Positions 17,351 to 25,897 of a stretch of DNA of 36,127 bases are shown here, one piece after another (the first letter of the stretch is position 1; each line of letters starts with the position of its first letter). Under the pieces are notes generated by a model. That model searched no databases, was not told the origin of the DNA, and saw only the letters and a list, made by a program, of their open reading frames with translations. The stretch is from Candidatus Uhrbacteria bacterium (GTDB taxonomy: Bacteria > Patescibacteriota > Patescibacteriia > JACQRZ01): the NCBI GenBank assembly GCA_016206175.1, contig JACQSB010000005.1, forward strand, positions 1 to 36,127, read 5' to 3'. A program made the position numbers and the translations under genes.

Positions 17351-18640
17351 ATGAGCCCGGTATTGAGGATTATTACAGGAGGCCTGGTTTTATTCTATCC
17401 CGCAGCTGCGTTTGCGCAGACAACGGAATTAAACACGGGAGACATTGCATGGGTAGCAACCGCTGCCGTTCTCGTGATGATCATGACGCCCGCTTTGGGC
17501 TTTTTTTACGCCGGTTTGGTGCGTACTAAAAACATTATATCGACACTCACGCAGTGCGTTGGCATTTTTGCCGTCGTGAGTTTGGTTTGGACACTGTGGG
17601 GCTATAGCATTGCTTTTGGACCAAGTGTGAATGGATTATTTGGCGATCTTTCCTGGTTCGGATTATCCGGCGTCGGTGCAGCACCAAACGCGGCATACGC
17701 AGCAACGATTCCAGCACTGCTCTTTTATTTCTTTCAGCTGAAGTTTGCCGCCATTACGCCCGCGCTTATCATCGGCGCATTTGCCGAAAGAGTGCGTTTC
17801 ATGTCACTTTTGATATTTGTCGTTTTATGGACGACATTTGTGTATTCTCCGATCGCGCATTGGGTGTGGAACCCCGATGGTTGGCTGCGAAAATTAGGTG
17901 CGCTTGATTTTGCCGGTGGCACGGTGGTGCATATTGCCGCAGGGTTTTCTGCGTTAGCCTGTGCATGGCTTATCGGCAGGCGCAAAGACGCTTCGAATGG
18001 CGCAGAACTCAAGCCAAGCAATATTCCTTTTGTGATTCTGGGCGCAGCATTGCTCTGGTTCGGATGGTTTGGGTTTAATGCCGGAAGCACGCTTGCTGCC
18101 GGAGAGCTTGCCGTGTCTGCCCTTGTCGTCACAAATGTTGCTGCAGCAGCAGGTGCCGTAAGCTGGATGCTCATGGACTGGAGCAGGAAACGAAAAGCAT
18201 CAGCAGTTGGCATCGCAATCGGTGCCGTATGCGGTTTGGTCGCTATCACGCCGGCATCGGGGTTTGTCAACGTCAGTTCATCACTGCTCATCGGTTTCGT
18301 CGCCGGTATTGTTTCAAATATCGCGGCAAATTGGCGAGTGCGTACGCGGCTTGATGATTCACTCGATGTATTTGCCTGCCATGGCGTCAGCGGCATCTGG
18401 GGATCGCTTGCAACAGGTCTTTTTGCTACGCTTACGGTAAATGCCGCAGGTGCAAATGGATTTTTTTACGGCAATTCATCGCTTCTTTGGAATCAAGTAC
18501 TCGCGGTTGCGGCAGTTGCAGCATTTTCGTTTTTTGGTTCGGCATTGATATGGAAGATTACAAACAGCGTTTTTCCGCTTCGCGTGGAGGAATCAGAGGA
18601 AGAACAGGGGCTCGATACTACACAGCACGGTGAAACATAA
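17351..18640 (+). CDS. amt: Ammonium transporter, Amt family (ORF opens at TTG 17321; ATG at 17351)
   Basis: Signal-like N-terminus; MTPALGFFYAGLVRTKN; FAERVRF; FAGGTVVHIAAGFSAL; DVFACHGVSGIWGSLATGLFAT. Confidence 0.96.
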   Translation: MSPVLRIITGGLVLFYPAAAFAQTTELNTGDIAWVATAAVLVMIMTPALGFFYAGLVRTKNIISTLTQCVGIFAVVSLVWTLWGYSIAFGPSVNGLFGDLSWFGLSGVGAAPNAAYAATIPALLFYFFQLKFAAITPALIIGAFAERVRFMSLLIFVVLWTTFVYSPIAHWVWNPDGWLRKLGALDFAGGTVVHIAAGFSALACAWLIGRRKDASNGAELKPSNIPFVILGAALLWFGWFGFNAGSTLAAGELAVSALVVTNVAAAAGAVSWMLMDWSRKRKASAVGIAIGAVCGLVAITPASGFVNVSSSLLIGFVAGIVSNIAANWRVRTRLDDSLDVFACHGVSGIWGSLATGLFATLTVNAAGANGFFYGNSSLLWNQVLAVAAVAAFSFFGSALIWKITNSVFPLRVEESEEEQGLDTTQHGET

Positions 18641-18658
18641 CACAATCGCTTGCATTCT

Positions 18659-20350
18659 ATGCAATTAACTCCTGATGAACTTCACACACTCCTTGTTGAG
18701 AAAGGCTTTTTGAAGGCGGAAGCATTTGATGAAGCTCGCAAGGCAGCAGAGGAGCAAACCATTCCACTTGAATTGTATCTTGTCGATCATGAGTTGATTA
18801 AAGATGAGCAGCTCGGTCTTGTAATAGCCGAGCATTATGAAGTGCCGTTTATCGATCTTGGAAATGTCAAAATCGATGACGCGGTATTGGTGCTCGTGCC
18901 GGAAGTGGTTGCTCGGTCACGCGGCATCATTGCATTTGGAAGAGACGAGAAGGGCTTGCGCATCGCCATGCGCCAACCTCACGATCTTGAGATGATCCAT
19001 TTGATCGAAAAGCGTGCCGGTATGCCCATTGCGCCGTATTATGTGACGCTGCATGACTTTCTCTCCGCGCTTGAACGATACAAAGCGAGCCTCTCCGTAT
19101 CGTTTGAAAAGATTCTTGCCCGTCTCAAAGATCAGCTGTTGAGCCGCGATGAAAGGGATGAAGCGATTGTGGAGCTCATGGATATGCTTGTGCAGTATGG
19201 ATACCAAAACAAGGCTTCAGACATTCATGTATCTCCGATGGCGCGGCATGTCATGGTGCGGTTTCGCATTGATGGCGTTTTGCACGATGTGCTTGAGATG
19301 CCGAAAGAGTTGCTTGATCCGGTCGTGATGCGCGTCAAAATTTTATCAAAAATGCGTACTGACGAACACCGTGCGGCGCAGGACGGGAAGTTTCGCTTCA
19401 ATGCCAAAGAAGAGGTGATTGACGTGCGCGTATCGATCGTGCCAACCACGTATGGCGAAAATGTCGTCATGCGTTTGCTTTCATCAAAACTGCGGCGATT
19501 CAGCCTTGTTGACCTCGGTTTTCAGGAAGCTGATCTGGAAAAGGTGAACCACGCGAGCGAAAGCCCGCACGGCATGATACTGGTGACTGGTCCGACCGGC
19601 AGCGGGAAAACGACGACTGTCTATGCGGTATTAAAGATTTTGAACACGCGCGATATACATATCGCAACGATCGAAGACCCGGTTGAATATGATATCGAAG
19701 GCGCTACGCAGATACAGGTGAATCCGAAAACGGGCCTTACGTTTGCAAAAGGGCTTCGATCTATCGTTCGACAGGATCCCGACATCATCATGGTTGGCGA
19801 AATCCGAGACAGTGAGACAGCCGGCATAGCGGTAAACTCCGCAATGACGGGCCACCTGGTACTCTCTACTCTCCATGCGAATGACTCGGCGACCACATTT
19901 CCTCGATTATTCGATATGGGTATCGAGCCATTCCTGATCGCGTCAACAGTGACGATCGTGATTGCCCAGCGTCTCGTGCGAAAGACCTGCGAAAAATGCC
20001 GTGCCTCGTATGTGCTTACGGCAGAGGAATGGGAGTTGATTGAGGAAGAGCCATCGATCGAGAAATTTTTTGAGTCGCGAGGCTTTACGTCGAAGTCGCG
20101 GCCTCGGGGATATAAAGGAAGCGGTTGTATGGTGTGTGCTGATACCGGTTATTCCGGAAGGCTCGGGATTTTTGAAGTACTGGAAATGAACGACGAGATC
20201 AAACAGTTGATCTTAAAACGCGCTACCAGCGATCAGATCATGAGCGCTTCCAAAAAGGGTGGGATGACGAGTATGCTCGAAGATGGACTCGAAAAAGTTT
20301 TGCTTGGGCTTACTACACTTGAGGAAGTGTTGCGCGCAACAAAGGAATAA
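18659..20350 (+). CDS. pilB: Type IV pilus assembly ATPase PilB/GspE family (ATG 18659; ORF also opens at TTG 18650)
   Basis: Walker A GPTGSGKTTTVYAVL; EDPVEYDIEGATQIQVN; VGEIRDSETA; LSTLHANDSATTFPRLFDMG; zinc motif CEKCRASY...GCMVCADTGYSGR. Confidence 0.95.
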   Translation: MQLTPDELHTLLVEKGFLKAEAFDEARKAAEEQTIPLELYLVDHELIKDEQLGLVIAEHYEVPFIDLGNVKIDDAVLVLVPEVVARSRGIIAFGRDEKGLRIAMRQPHDLEMIHLIEKRAGMPIAPYYVTLHDFLSALERYKASLSVSFEKILARLKDQLLSRDERDEAIVELMDMLVQYGYQNKASDIHVSPMARHVMVRFRIDGVLHDVLEMPKELLDPVVMRVKILSKMRTDEHRAAQDGKFRFNAKEEVIDVRVSIVPTTYGENVVMRLLSSKLRRFSLVDLGFQEADLEKVNHASESPHGMILVTGPTGSGKTTTVYAVLKILNTRDIHIATIEDPVEYDIEGATQIQVNPKTGLTFAKGLRSIVRQDPDIIMVGEIRDSETAGIAVNSAMTGHLVLSTLHANDSATTFPRLFDMGIEPFLIASTVTIVIAQRLVRKTCEKCRASYVLTAEEWELIEEEPSIEKFFESRGFTSKSRPRGYKGSGCMVCADTGYSGRLGIFEVLEMNDEIKQLILKRATSDQIMSASKKGGMTSMLEDGLEKVLLGLTTLEEVLRATKE

Positions 20351-20365
20351 TAAGACATTCGATTC

Positions 20366-21451
20366 ATGCCCGAAGAAAAGAAAAATATCCTGTCAGCCGA
20401 TATATCATTTGGCGGGGTGGGGCCAGCCCAGATTTCGATATTGGCAAAACAGCTTGCCGTGATGTTACGCGCGGGGCTTACCCTTAACGAGTCGCTGCTC
20501 ATCGCGCGGGATTCATCGCGAGGCCAGCTGAAGTCATGCCTTTCTTCGGTAAGTTCCTCAATCAGCGCAGGACAGAAATTATCTCGGGCGCTTTCTGATT
20601 ACCCGCGCATTTTTTCACCGCTTTTCATCAATGCGGTTCGTGCCGGTGAGACCTCCGGCACGCTGGTAGAAAATTTTGAGCAGCTTGCGATGCAGCTGCA
20701 AAAAGAAAAGGAGTTGGCATCAAAGATAAAAGGGGCGATGATTTATCCGATCGTTGTGCTGGTCGCGGCACTGATACTCGGAGCAGGGTTGGCGTTTTTC
20801 GTGTTACCGCAAATCACGCCGTTGTTTGAGCGGCTCAACGTTGATTTGCCGATCACGACAAAAATCATTATTTGGATATCAAAGCAAATCCAATCAAATG
20901 GCGTTGCGATCGCCATCGGCTCTGTCGTTGCAATCGTCGGGTTTGCAGTGTTAATCCGCCAGCGTTTTATGCGGCCGATCACCCACGGAGTATTGTTGCG
21001 GATGCCGGTCATTGCTCCGTTGACGCGCCATGCAAACCTTGCGCGTTTCTGCCGCACACTTGGGACGTTATTGGGCAGCGGTTTGAATATCGATGAAGCG
21101 CTGCTTATCCTGCAAGACACGATGGGTAATTTTTACTACCGCAAGGCAGTACAATCCGTGGCACGGCTCACTACGCGCGGCACGAAACTATCGCGCAACC
21201 TCGAAGATCATGAATGGCTTTTTCCCAAACTCGTCACACGCATGATCGGTGTCGGTGAAGAGTCCGGTAAACTGCAAGAAGCGCTGCTCTTTCTCGCTGA
21301 TTACTACGAGGACGAGCTCGATACTTCAACAAAGTCACTTTCCACCGCTATCGAGCCGCTGTTGTTAATCGGCATCGGTTTGGCTGTCGGATTCCTCGCG
21401 CTTTCCATCATTACACCGATCTATGAAATCACGGGAAACGTCAAGAGATAA
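20366..21451 (+). CDS. pilC: Type IV pilus inner-membrane protein PilC/GspF family
   Basis: QLAVMLRAGLTLNESL; FINAVRAGETSGTL; KIKGAMIYPIVVLVAALIL; ARFCRTLGTLLGSGLNIDEAL; RMIGVGEESGKL; AIEPLLLIGIG. Confidence 0.95.
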   Translation: MPEEKKNILSADISFGGVGPAQISILAKQLAVMLRAGLTLNESLLIARDSSRGQLKSCLSSVSSSISAGQKLSRALSDYPRIFSPLFINAVRAGETSGTLVENFEQLAMQLQKEKELASKIKGAMIYPIVVLVAALILGAGLAFFVLPQITPLFERLNVDLPITTKIIIWISKQIQSNGVAIAIGSVVAIVGFAVLIRQRFMRPITHGVLLRMPVIAPLTRHANLARFCRTLGTLLGSGLNIDEALLILQDTMGNFYYRKAVQSVARLTTRGTKLSRNLEDHEWLFPKLVTRMIGVGEESGKLQEALLFLADYYEDELDTSTKSLSTAIEPLLLIGIGLAVGFLALSIITPIYEITGNVKR

Positions 21452-21926
21452 CGGCCGAGGCGGGACGGGTTTTACCCTGATCGAGCTGCTTGTCGTCTTG
21501 ACGATTTTTTTACTTCTTATCGTGGGGTCAATTTCCCTGTTTCGCTCCACGCAGGTATCGGCTCACTTGAACGAGCAGTCGAACGCTCTCATCCATGCCT
21601 TACGCTCCGCCGATATTGAATCTTTGTATGGTCGGCATAATAACTCGCATGGTTTGTATTTTACGGCCGCGCCCGGAGGCGAAGAACAAATCATCCGATA
21701 CACCGGTACGTCGTATGCCGGACGTGTCGCCGGTTCTGAAATTACCTACACATTTCCATCATCGATTGATCTGTCGCTCCAGCTGTCTACGACGACCCCC
21801 GAGATCGTTTTTGCGCGCAATACCGGCGTGCCTAGCGCAACAGGCACGATCCTACTCGATCTTGCCGGTATTGGCTCGAGGACAATATCAGTCAATCGAC
21901 TCGGCGCTGTTGATGAGGTTGATTAG
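21423..21926 (+). CDS. Pilin-like protein with type IV prepilin signal (GspH/FimT-like)
   Basis: Prepilin cleavage motif GTG/FTLIELLVVLTIFLLLIVGS; overlaps the pilC end by 29 nt. Confidence 0.88.
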   Translation: MKSRETSRDNGRGGTGFTLIELLVVLTIFLLLIVGSISLFRSTQVSAHLNEQSNALIHALRSADIESLYGRHNNSHGLYFTAAPGGEEQIIRYTGTSYAGRVAGSEITYTFPSSIDLSLQLSTTTPEIVFARNTGVPSATGTILLDLAGIGSRTISVNRLGAVDEVD

Positions 21927-21951
21927 CGTTCCATTAAACAAATTCCTTATC

Positions 21952-24936
21952 ATGCGTTTTTATCAAAAAGGTGAAAGTCTCCTTGAAGTCGTGCTTGCTC
22001 TCGGTATTTTTTCATTGATGATTGCTGCCATCACGGCGATGCTCACCGGCGGTTTTGGATTATCTCGCATATCGGAATTGTCACTCCAAGGAAATGCACT
22101 TGCGCAAGAAGGGATTGAGAATACGCGCTCGGCGCATGCCGATACGTGGAATATCATTCCCTACACGCAAACAACGACCGAAACACTCGGCAGATTTACG
22201 CGGACAACAACATACAACGCCGTATGTCGAACAGCGGTGCATGAAATAGCAACGTGTCCGGCATCATATACCGATATCCATACAAAGGAGGCTGTTGTGA
22301 CGGTAAGCTGGCAAGATCGGATTGGAATAACGAATTCTGTGCGTCGAGCAACGTATCTGACAAATTGGGAGTCGCAGGATTGGACGCAGACAGATTGGTC
22401 AGGCGGTGCAGGGCAAACGATCTGGAATGATACAACAAAATACGATAGTTCTACATCACTTACCGCGACAAGCAGTCCCGGTACGTTGCGGCTCGGTGAT
22501 GCTCCGGACGGCCAATGGTATATCAGCGGCGGCTCCGAACGTACCGACACCACCGATACCCAGTTCAATGCAGGCACCTTATCGGATGTTGTTGTAAACG
22601 GTTCTGGTGAAAACGCTGGAGTCACGCTTGAGCAGGGTTTGCAGTGGGCGCCACACCAGAACAGCGCGAGTACGACCTCGTCGCATCTGAATGCTATTTC
22701 TCTCCTATCGTCGACCGATATATGGGCATCCGCAAATAACGGAGAGATTATCCGCTACGATGGTTCTTCGTGGTCACTGAATTACGATGTTGGCAGCGCG
22801 CATCTTAACGGTATCGCGATGCGCACCACATCCGATGGTTGGGCAGTGGGGCAGTCAGGAAAAATCTATCACTACAATGGAACAGCATGGAGTGAGAGCG
22901 CAGACAGCGGAAATGATGTATGGTTTGACATTGCATCTCTTGCCAGTAATGACGTATGGGTGGTGGGCAGTGATGACGATGAAGCAGAAGACGACGGCAA
23001 AATCGCCCATTATAATGGTTCCGTATGGTCGTATGTTACCCCGCCTTCTGATCATGTGATCTACGGTGTTGCAGCTGTATCGCCAACAGATATGTGGGCT
23101 GCGGGAAAGAGCGGCCGTATCTGGCGATACAATGGTGTATCATGGAGCCTGCAAACGGATACCGGATCTGAAACATGGAATGACATCGTATTGATTTCAG
23201 CAAACGACGGATGGGTGGCTGGCAAGAGCGGTGCCGTTGCCCATTGGAACGGGTCAGCATGGACTGTTGCTGCCGTACCTTCTCCGGCGGAAATAAAATC
23301 CCTTGATGCCATCTCATCAACCGATATCTGGGCAGTCGGACAAAATGGCAATGTATGGCACTACAATGGGAGTGCATGGGAATATCGTGGGACAGCCGGA
23401 TCTGATAAGTTAAACAACATTACCATGATCAATGCGCAAACCGGCTGGGCCGTAGGAAACAATGGACGCATCGAGTTGTATGGGTTGCTTCTCTATGATG
23501 CAACAGGCACGTATCAGTCAACGGTCGTTGATACGGGTACGGCTTCCCCGATCTGGAGTGTTGCCTCCTGGGTTGAAACTCTTGTTGCAGGAGGCAATGT
23601 GACGATAGCAACACGCACGGGCGCAACTCCCGCACCTGACGGGTCATGGTCATCATGGAGTGGAGAGCTGACACAACCAAACGGATCGCAGATCACGTCG
23701 CCATCCGCACGCTATTTGCAATATCGCATATCATATACACGCGGAGATAATCCTACAGAAAGCCCACGAGTTGATGCCGTCACCATACAATACAATCTTG
23801 CGACATCAGCGAATCTCTACAGCATAGCGGCACTATCGTCATCGGATGTATGGGCCGCAGGAGCGAGTGGTAAGATTATTCATTTTGATGGTACTGGTTG
23901 GGCAGAGTATGCAGATACCGGCAATGAAACATGGTATGCAATGGATTTTCGTACTCCTATCGATGGCTGGGTCGGCGGTATCAGTGGAAGCGTTGCGCAT
24001 TGGAATGGTTCCTCATGGTCAGATTCATCAGTACCGTCCGCAGCGGATATTCGTGCGATCGCTGCTGTTGCTGTTAATGATGTATGGGCCGCCGGCCTTT
24101 CAGGCCGCATTTGGCATTACGACGGTTTATCGTGGACGCTTTTTATCGATACCGGCAACACAACATGGAGAACACTTGCGTTCTCATCTGCCAATGATAT
24201 CTGGGCAGGCGGCGATAGCGGCGCGCTCGCGCACTGGGATGGTTCTTCATGGTCCACTTCAACAATCCCATCTCCGGATACGATATACGGCATGACGGCA
24301 GTCTCGTCATCCGATATGTGGGCTGTCGGCGCGAACGGTAAGATTTGGAATTATAACGGATCAAGTTGGTCACTGCATACCGATACGGGATCGCAGCAGT
24401 GGTTGGGAAGCGCTTTTCCCACAAGTTTTGATGGATGGGCAATAGGAGGAGACGGCGCGATACGGCGATATAACGATACCGCATGGAGTTCCTTTTCTTC
24501 GCCAACCGCGGAGATGCTATCAGCAGTGTCATTTGCGAGTAGAAAGCTCGGTTGGGCTGTTGGTGATGACGGGATGGTGCTGCGTTTTTATCGAGAAAGC
24601 GTATCGGTGATGTCCGGCAGTTTGCAGTCATCAGCTTTTTCCATGAGCGATGCTTCGCCGATCCAAACCATTGAGTGGACTGATGTTAGCACTGATTGCA
24701 GTTCTCCTTGCAAACTGCAATTCCAGCTTCGAGCGGCTCCTGATGCAGGCGGGTCCCCCGGTACCTGGAGTGACTGGTATGGCGCAAACGGTACAAGCAC
24801 GTATTTTACCGTGCCGAATGGTTCTCTTGTGCCAACGGCATTAAATGGCAAGCAATGGGTGCAGTACCGCGCGGAGTTCATAAGCGATGGCACGAGTACC
24901 CCTATCCTTTCCGATGTAACTGTTAATTATCAGTAA
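21952..24936 (+). CDS. Giant pilin-like protein (~994 aa): prepilin N-terminus plus two blocks of seven propeller-type repeats and two beta-sandwich-like domains
   Basis: Start MRFYQKG/ESLLEVVLALGIFSLMIAAITAM (prepilin-like). 14 copies of ...D.WA.G..G.I.HYNG..W... at ~38 aa spacing. The ORF track start at 21595 overlaps the upstream pilin gene and is unlikely. Confidence 0.9.
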   Translation: MRFYQKGESLLEVVLALGIFSLMIAAITAMLTGGFGLSRISELSLQGNALAQEGIENTRSAHADTWNIIPYTQTTTETLGRFTRTTTYNAVCRTAVHEIATCPASYTDIHTKEAVVTVSWQDRIGITNSVRRATYLTNWESQDWTQTDWSGGAGQTIWNDTTKYDSSTSLTATSSPGTLRLGDAPDGQWYISGGSERTDTTDTQFNAGTLSDVVVNGSGENAGVTLEQGLQWAPHQNSASTTSSHLNAISLLSSTDIWASANNGEIIRYDGSSWSLNYDVGSAHLNGIAMRTTSDGWAVGQSGKIYHYNGTAWSESADSGNDVWFDIASLASNDVWVVGSDDDEAEDDGKIAHYNGSVWSYVTPPSDHVIYGVAAVSPTDMWAAGKSGRIWRYNGVSWSLQTDTGSETWNDIVLISANDGWVAGKSGAVAHWNGSAWTVAAVPSPAEIKSLDAISSTDIWAVGQNGNVWHYNGSAWEYRGTAGSDKLNNITMINAQTGWAVGNNGRIELYGLLLYDATGTYQSTVVDTGTASPIWSVASWVETLVAGGNVTIATRTGATPAPDGSWSSWSGELTQPNGSQITSPSARYLQYRISYTRGDNPTESPRVDAVTIQYNLATSANLYSIAALSSSDVWAAGASGKIIHFDGTGWAEYADTGNETWYAMDFRTPIDGWVGGISGSVAHWNGSSWSDSSVPSAADIRAIAAVAVNDVWAAGLSGRIWHYDGLSWTLFIDTGNTTWRTLAFSSANDIWAGGDSGALAHWDGSSWSTSTIPSPDTIYGMTAVSSSDMWAVGANGKIWNYNGSSWSLHTDTGSQQWLGSAFPTSFDGWAIGGDGAIRRYNDTAWSSFSSPTAEMLSAVSFASRKLGWAVGDDGMVLRFYRESVSVMSGSLQSSAFSMSDASPIQTIEWTDVSTDCSSPCKLQFQLRAAPDAGGSPGTWSDWYGANGTSTYFTVPNGSLVPTALNGKQWVQYRAEFISDGTSTPILSDVTVNYQ
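22678..23490 (+). repeat. Protein-level tandem repeat block 1 (7 blades)
   Basis: Blades read as SSHLNAIS..., SAHLNGIAM..., NDVWFDIAS..., SDHVIYGVA..., SETWNDIVL..., SPAEIKSLD..., SDKLNNITM.... Confidence 0.85.
23806..24597 (+). repeat. Protein-level tandem repeat block 2 (7 blades)
   Basis: Blades read as SANLYSIAAL..., NETWYAMDF..., SAADIRAIAA..., NTTWRTLAF..., SPDTIYGMTA..., SQQWLGSAF..., TAEMLSAVSF.... Confidence 0.85.
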
Positions 24937-24940
24937 AGCA

Positions 24941-25486
24941 ATGCAAAGCGCAACTTTTCAATCAACAGCAGTTTCGAGCGACTCTCGGGCATTCACGCTC
25001 ATTGAAGTCATTATCGCAACAGCGGTGATATCGGGTATTGTTTTTGCCTCGGTTGGTTTTTTTGGCGCCGTCCTTGCTGGCCGCGCAAAAACGCAGGCCG
25101 CGCAAGAAGTGCATGACGCGACAAGAATTGCATCAGCGCTTATCACAAAGCGTATTCGAGCGGCAGCAACAGTTGTAAGCGCATCTTCCACATTTGGCGT
25201 CAGTCCCGGCGTTCTAACTCTTTCGATGGCCGACAGCGCTCTGAATCCGACTGTTATATATGTCTCAGGGAATTCCATACTGCAGATAACAGAAGGGACG
25301 TCAGCTCCCGTGAGTGTGACGAGCAACAATGTTTCCATTACGAATCTCATATTTACGCAGACTTCGTACCCGGGAAGCAGTGGAGGCATTACTCTTGATA
25401 TGACAATAGCATATCGTAATCCAGACGCGGATCCGAATTATTCTTATTCATTGCGTCAGCAGACACTTACCTTATTGCGGCCCTGA
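24941..25486 (+). CDS. Minor pilin-like protein (PilW/GspJ-like)
   Basis: Prepilin motif SRA/FTLIEVIIATAVISGIVFASVGFF; operon context. Confidence 0.85.
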   Translation: MQSATFQSTAVSSDSRAFTLIEVIIATAVISGIVFASVGFFGAVLAGRAKTQAAQEVHDATRIASALITKRIRAAATVVSASSTFGVSPGVLTLSMADSALNPTVIYVSGNSILQITEGTSAPVSVTSNNVSITNLIFTQTSYPGSSGGITLDMTIAYRNPDADPNYSYSLRQQTLTLLRP

Positions 25487-25487
25487 T

Positions 25488-25892
25488 ATGGTACATTCCG
25501 TGATACACTCTAAAGCAGCCTCGCTTATCATAGCAGTTATGATTATATCGGCAGCCCTTTTCGTGGTTGCTGTGACGAATATCAATGTCGGGATTGGAGA
25601 TGCTGATCTTGCGCTTGTCGCAACGAAGGGCGAGCAAGCATATACAGCAGCAGAGGGTTGCGTGCAAGATACATTGCGACAGATACGGCGGACTGCTTCG
25701 TATGGCGTAGGCAGTGGTACTATCACATTCACATCAACGATCGGATCGTGTACAATAGATGTCATTGATCTTGGTGGCAACCAACGCAGAATATCTGTCA
25801 CCGGCACCGTCGATGATTTCTCGAGACGGATTACTGTTACCGCAACAGTCGGCGGGTTGGTGATTACTATTCAGTCATGGCAAGAAACATAG
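25488..25892 (+). CDS. Small PilX/GspK-like minor pilin
   Basis: N-terminal SKAASLIIAVMIISAALFVVAVTN hydrophobic segment; 134 aa; pilus operon context. Confidence 0.6.
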   Translation: MVHSVIHSKAASLIIAVMIISAALFVVAVTNINVGIGDADLALVATKGEQAYTAAEGCVQDTLRQIRRTASYGVGSGTITFTSTIGSCTIDVIDLGGNQRRISVTGTVDDFSRRITVTATVGGLVITIQSWQET

Positions 25893-25897
25893 GCCGT

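Noticed and set aside
17734-18396. 220 aa ORF antisense to amt
   Set aside because: Ala/Pro/Thr-rich complement of a strongly conserved transporter gene with no family motif.
21595-21951. ORF-track N-terminal extension of the 1113 aa ORF
   Set aside because: It overlaps the GspH-like pilin gene in another frame. A proper prepilin start (MRFYQKGESLLEVV) at 21952 explains the protein.
23846-24295. 149 aa +1-frame ORF within propeller block 2
   Set aside because: Shifted-frame artefact of the repeat, visible as repeated MYG/GQ fragments.
24143-24631. 162 aa ORF antisense to the propeller repeats
   Set aside because: Arg/Tyr-rich shadow ORF mirroring the repeated coding strand; no motif.
24958-25389. 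143 aa ORF antisense to the PilW/GspJ-like gene
   Set aside because: Shadow ORF without family signal; sense strand has a clear prepilin motif.
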